A program made the position numbers and the translations under genes. The notes below the pieces were generated by a model that saw only the letters and a program-made list of their open reading frames with translations, was not told the origin of the DNA and made no database searches. Of a DNA stretch of 15,863 nt, positions 12,181-15,863 are shown piece by piece (the stretch's first letter is position 1; every line of letters begins with the position of its first letter). This DNA is from DASWKG01 sp036396755 (GTDB lineage: Bacteria; Actinomycetota; UBA4738; CALAEC01). The stretch lies in assembly GCA_036396755.1 (NCBI GenBank), contig DASWKG010000066.1, forward strand, positions 1 through 15,863, written 5' to 3'.

Positions 12181-15083
12181 TCAGTCGGCGATGCGGAGCG
12201 CGACCGCGGGGCGGATGCGGCTCGCCTGGCGCGCGGGCCATAACGTCGCGGCCAGCGAGGCCACCAGCGTGAGCGAGAGCAGGATGGCCACCTCGCCCCA
12301 CGGGACCGCGAACACGACGTCGAGGTCGCCGAAGACCGCCGCGTTCGCGATCAGCTGATAGGCGGTGACGATCGACAGCGCCGCCCCGATCAGGAGGCCC
12401 TCGAGGGCCACGAACCCCGACTCGACCAGGAACGAGCGGCCCACCGTCGCCGGCTGGAACCCCAGGCTCCGAAGGATCCCGATCTCGCGCCGCCGCTCGC
12501 GCACGGCCCGGACCATGATCACGCCGAGCCCCGAGACCCCCACGACGAGCCCGAGCGCCAGGTAGCCCTGCATCAGCCGGAAGAACTGCAGGTTCGCCGA
12601 CTGGCTCTCCGCCACGATGTCGCGGAAGGTCGACGCCTCGACGCCGTTAGGGATGAAGCCCGACTCAAGCTCGCTCGACACCGCGGCGGCCGTCGCGCCG
12701 GGCTCGAGAGCGAGGTACAGCCGGCTCGGCGCGGCGCGGGGGCCCAGCACGTCCAGCATGCTCTCCTCGGAGATGAAGGGGCCCGAGAACGCGAACCCCG
12801 CGCGGCTCGTCGCGACCAGCGTGCGCTCGGCGACGTTCCCGGTGAGCGGGTCGCGGACCTGCACGATGTCGCCCGGCTCCACCGGGCGGTCCTGCGGCCC
12901 GCCCTGCTGGAGGAAGAACGCGTCGGCGATCATGAGCGTCGGGTCCGCGAGGACCGCGTCCCAGACGTCGGCCGGCCGCTCGTACCGCGGCAGCCACCGC
13001 TCGAGGTTCGGCGCTCCGCCCTCGAGGAACCGCTCGTCGAAGCCGCTGAGCGCCCAGAACTCGAAGTCGTCGCGGTCGGCCGTCTTGAACTGCACGCTGA
13101 ACGCGGCGTAGCGGAGCGGCGCCACGAACGCGACCCCCTCGACCAACTCCGCGTCCTCGGCCGCGAGCGGGTTGGCCGGCGAGCTCTTCACGAGCAGGTC
13201 GTACCCGCCCGCCTCCTCCCTCGTGAACCGGTCGACCTGCCCCCCGAAGATCCCCGACAGCACCGAGATGAACACGAGCGTGAAGACGACGAGCGCATAC
13301 ATCGTGAGCGTCATCGCCGTCCGGAACCTGCGGGCGAGCGGGTAGGCGAGGCCGAGCCGCATCGCGAGGTTGCGCGCGCCGCCCCCCAGAGCCCGCACCC
13401 CCCGGCCGACGACCTCCTGGTTCTGCGTGAGCACCGCGACCGCGGCGCCCGTGATCAGCACGCCCTGGATCACGAACACCGGCGTCTCCGCCTCGCCGAA
13501 GAGCCCCGGCGCGAAGGTCGGCCCGAACATCCCCCAGACGGCCACCCCGATCCCCAGCACGGTCACGACCCACCGGCGGCGGAGGAAGGTGGAGAGCAGC
13601 GGCGCGAGCCCCATCGCCACGAGGCCTGGACCGAGGAACGCCGAGGCCGCATCGCCCTTCGCGATCGCCTGGCCCGTCATCAGCAGCCCGAACAGCGTCG
13701 TCGCTCCGCCGAGGATCATCGAACGGCGCCGCGGGCGCTGAGCGACCGGCTCGGGGATGTCGCGGATGGCACGGATCACGTTCAGCCGGCTGATGCGGAC
13801 GCTGGTGAAGAGCGCGGTCGCGAGCGAGATGAGGAGCCCGATCAGGAACCCGCCGAGGATGCTCGCGAGCATCGGTGCGAAGTGCAGCTCGAGGTTGAAG
13901 TCGCCCCCCGTCTCGAAGATGCCGGCGGCGACCTGCACGATCGCGGCGCCGACGGCGATCCCGAGCAGGGCCCCGAGCGCCGACGCCACCACGGCGTAGA
14001 CGCTCCCCTCGATGAAGAACGCGCGGACCAGCTGTCCGCGCCGCATCCCGACCGCCCGCATCATCCCCAGCTCGCCCTTCCGCTCCTCGGCGAGCATCAC
14101 GAAGATGTTGACGAGCAGGAGGATCCCCGCGATGACCGCGAACGCGCCGATCGACAGGAACAGCTCGGAGAACTGGCCGCCGACCTCCTCGGCCTGATCG
14201 ACCACCTCGCGCTTGCTGTCGAAGGCCTCCGCCTCGGGGATCGCCTCGAGGCGCTCGGCGAGCAGCCGAAGGACCGGGCCCGTCCGCTCGACGCCCTCCT
14301 CGACCCCGCCCTCGTTCGAGACGAACGCGAGCGAGACCGGAGGCGACGCCTCGAGCTCCTCGGGGGCCGCCGCCTCCATCGCGGCGAGCGTGCCGGGCGG
14401 CAGGAACACGTTGAAGCTCTGCGAGTTGAAGTCGGTGCTGTAGCCGGCCAGGCCGAGACGCGGCAGCACCGCCGACACCTCGAGCTCGCGCTCCTGCGCG
14501 TAGGCGAACACGGTGATCAGGTTGCCGGGGACCGCGGACAGGTGCCCGGCGAGGTCCTCGGAGATCGCCGCCTCCCCCGCGGCCGGGGTACCCACCCCCT
14601 GCACGCCGGTGGCCGCGGGGTCGCCACCGAAACGCGCAGCCTCCTCGAAGTCGAGCTCGAGCAGGAGCACGGAGGGGCGGACGGCCTCGCTCCGTTCTCC
14701 GATCCGGGCCGCGGCCGTCCCCGATGCGCGGATCCCGTAGGTCACGCCGTCGACCGCGGGATCGTCCTCGAGCCCGTCGAGGGCCGAGCGCAGGGCGGGC
14801 ACCGAGCCGGATCCGAAGAGGGTGACCGTCTCGTCGATGGGCCCGAGCTGGGTGGTGGCGCTCGCGCGGATCGACGAGTCGAGCGTGTCGCCGACGATGA
14901 ACGAGCCCGTGATGATCGCCGTCCCGAGCAGCGACCCCGCGATGACCAACACGGTCTCGCCCTTCCTTCGCGCGAGGGAACGGAACGCGAGGCGCCGCGG
15001 CACCGGCGACCGGGCGCCGATCCAGGCCGCGGCAACGAGCGCCGCGCCCGCGAGCACGAGGAGCGGCGGGAGCGCCGAGGGAT

Positions 15084-15087
<4 letters not shown>
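12181..15087 (-). CDS. FtsX/MacB-type ABC transporter permease, two FtsX domains
   Basis: A 968-residue integral membrane protein. An extra N-terminal TM helix (PPLLVLAGAALVAAAWIGA) precedes the usual start LAFRSLARRKGETVLVIAGS and a periplasmic-type domain to about residue 305. The first FtsX domain (about 310-450) has LLLVNIFVMLAEERKGELGM and a conserved cytoplasmic loop RAVGMRRGQLV. A central group of TM helices follows, then a second extracytoplasmic domain (about 640-850). The C-terminal FtsX domain (about 855-968) carries VRERRREIGILRSLGFQPAT. This duplicated plan is common in actinobacterial exporters of lipids, lipoproteins or peptides. The GTG start at 15087-15085 overlaps the ATPase TGA as GTGA. 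Substrate is unknown. The gene converges with the KS operon. Confidence 0.92.
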
Positions 15088-15800
<713 letters not shown>

Positions 15801-15863
15801 CGCTCAAGGGTCCGTCAACATCGGACGAGCGTCAAACGGAGAGGTGGGGCGGCCCGGACGGGC
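15801..15863 (-). promoter_or_regulatory. Upstream region of the ABC pair with two TTGACG hexamers
   Basis: On the minus strand TTGACG occurs twice (15830-15835 and 15813-15818) 11 bp apart, just upstream of the ATPase start. Either could be a -35 element, but no good -10 lies 16-18 bp downstream of the first, and the second would place a -10 inside the gene. The pair could instead be a direct-repeat operator half-site. Low confidence. Confidence 0.25.

Overview
The window is GC-rich DNA (roughly 70% G+C by eye) with dense genes, GTG starts and many 4-base GTGA/ATGA stop-start overlaps. An actinobacterial IS481-type element, an FtsX/MacB-like exporter and a tRNA-Ser/tadA neighbourhood suggest a high-GC bacterium, most likely Actinomycetota. 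The lineage cannot be fixed from this sequence.

Left part (1-3000). The C-terminal end of an IS481/IS3-superfamily transposase runs in from the left edge. Its probable right terminus carries two copies of a 15-bp sequence and ends about 1 bp from the CCA end of tRNA-Ser(GGA). A secreted neutral-ceramidase-like hydrolase follows on the + strand. After it come a VapC-type PIN toxin fragment lacking its N-terminus, a GC-rich inverted repeat and tRNA-Ser(CGA), all on the - strand.

Middle (2987-5760). On the - strand, tadA (tRNA adenosine deaminase) overlaps by 4 bases a small membrane protein of the 'ABC-transporter type IV' (CmpB-like) family. Divergent from them is a membrane-anchored hybrid histidine sensor (six predicted TM segments, GAF, HisKA, HATPase) with no response regulator in the window.

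Core (5792-12142). This is the most unusual region. Five genes on the + strand are preceded by a good sigma70-like promoter, and each overlaps the next by 4 bases. In order they are: (1) a 936-residue, cysteine-free protein built mainly of a helical repeat with a near-exact 29-residue (87-bp) period, ending in a gluzincin-like HEMGH domain; (2) a clan-CD caspase-like cysteine peptidase resembling family C25; (3) an acyl carrier protein; (4) a complete beta-ketoacyl-ACP synthase; (5) a shorter ketoacyl-synthase-like protein that lacks the catalytic Cys and the HGTG motif, as chain-length-factor subunits do. The set looks like a minimal type II ketosynthase/ACP module locked to two predicted proteases and a giant amphipathic/hydrophobic repeat protein. 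I do not recognise it as a described system.

Right part (12181-15863). Convergent to the operon is an ABC exporter pair on the - strand: an ATPase (first in transcription) overlapping by 4 bases a large FtsX/MacB-type permease with two FtsX domains. A short hairpin lies in the 38-bp convergent gap.
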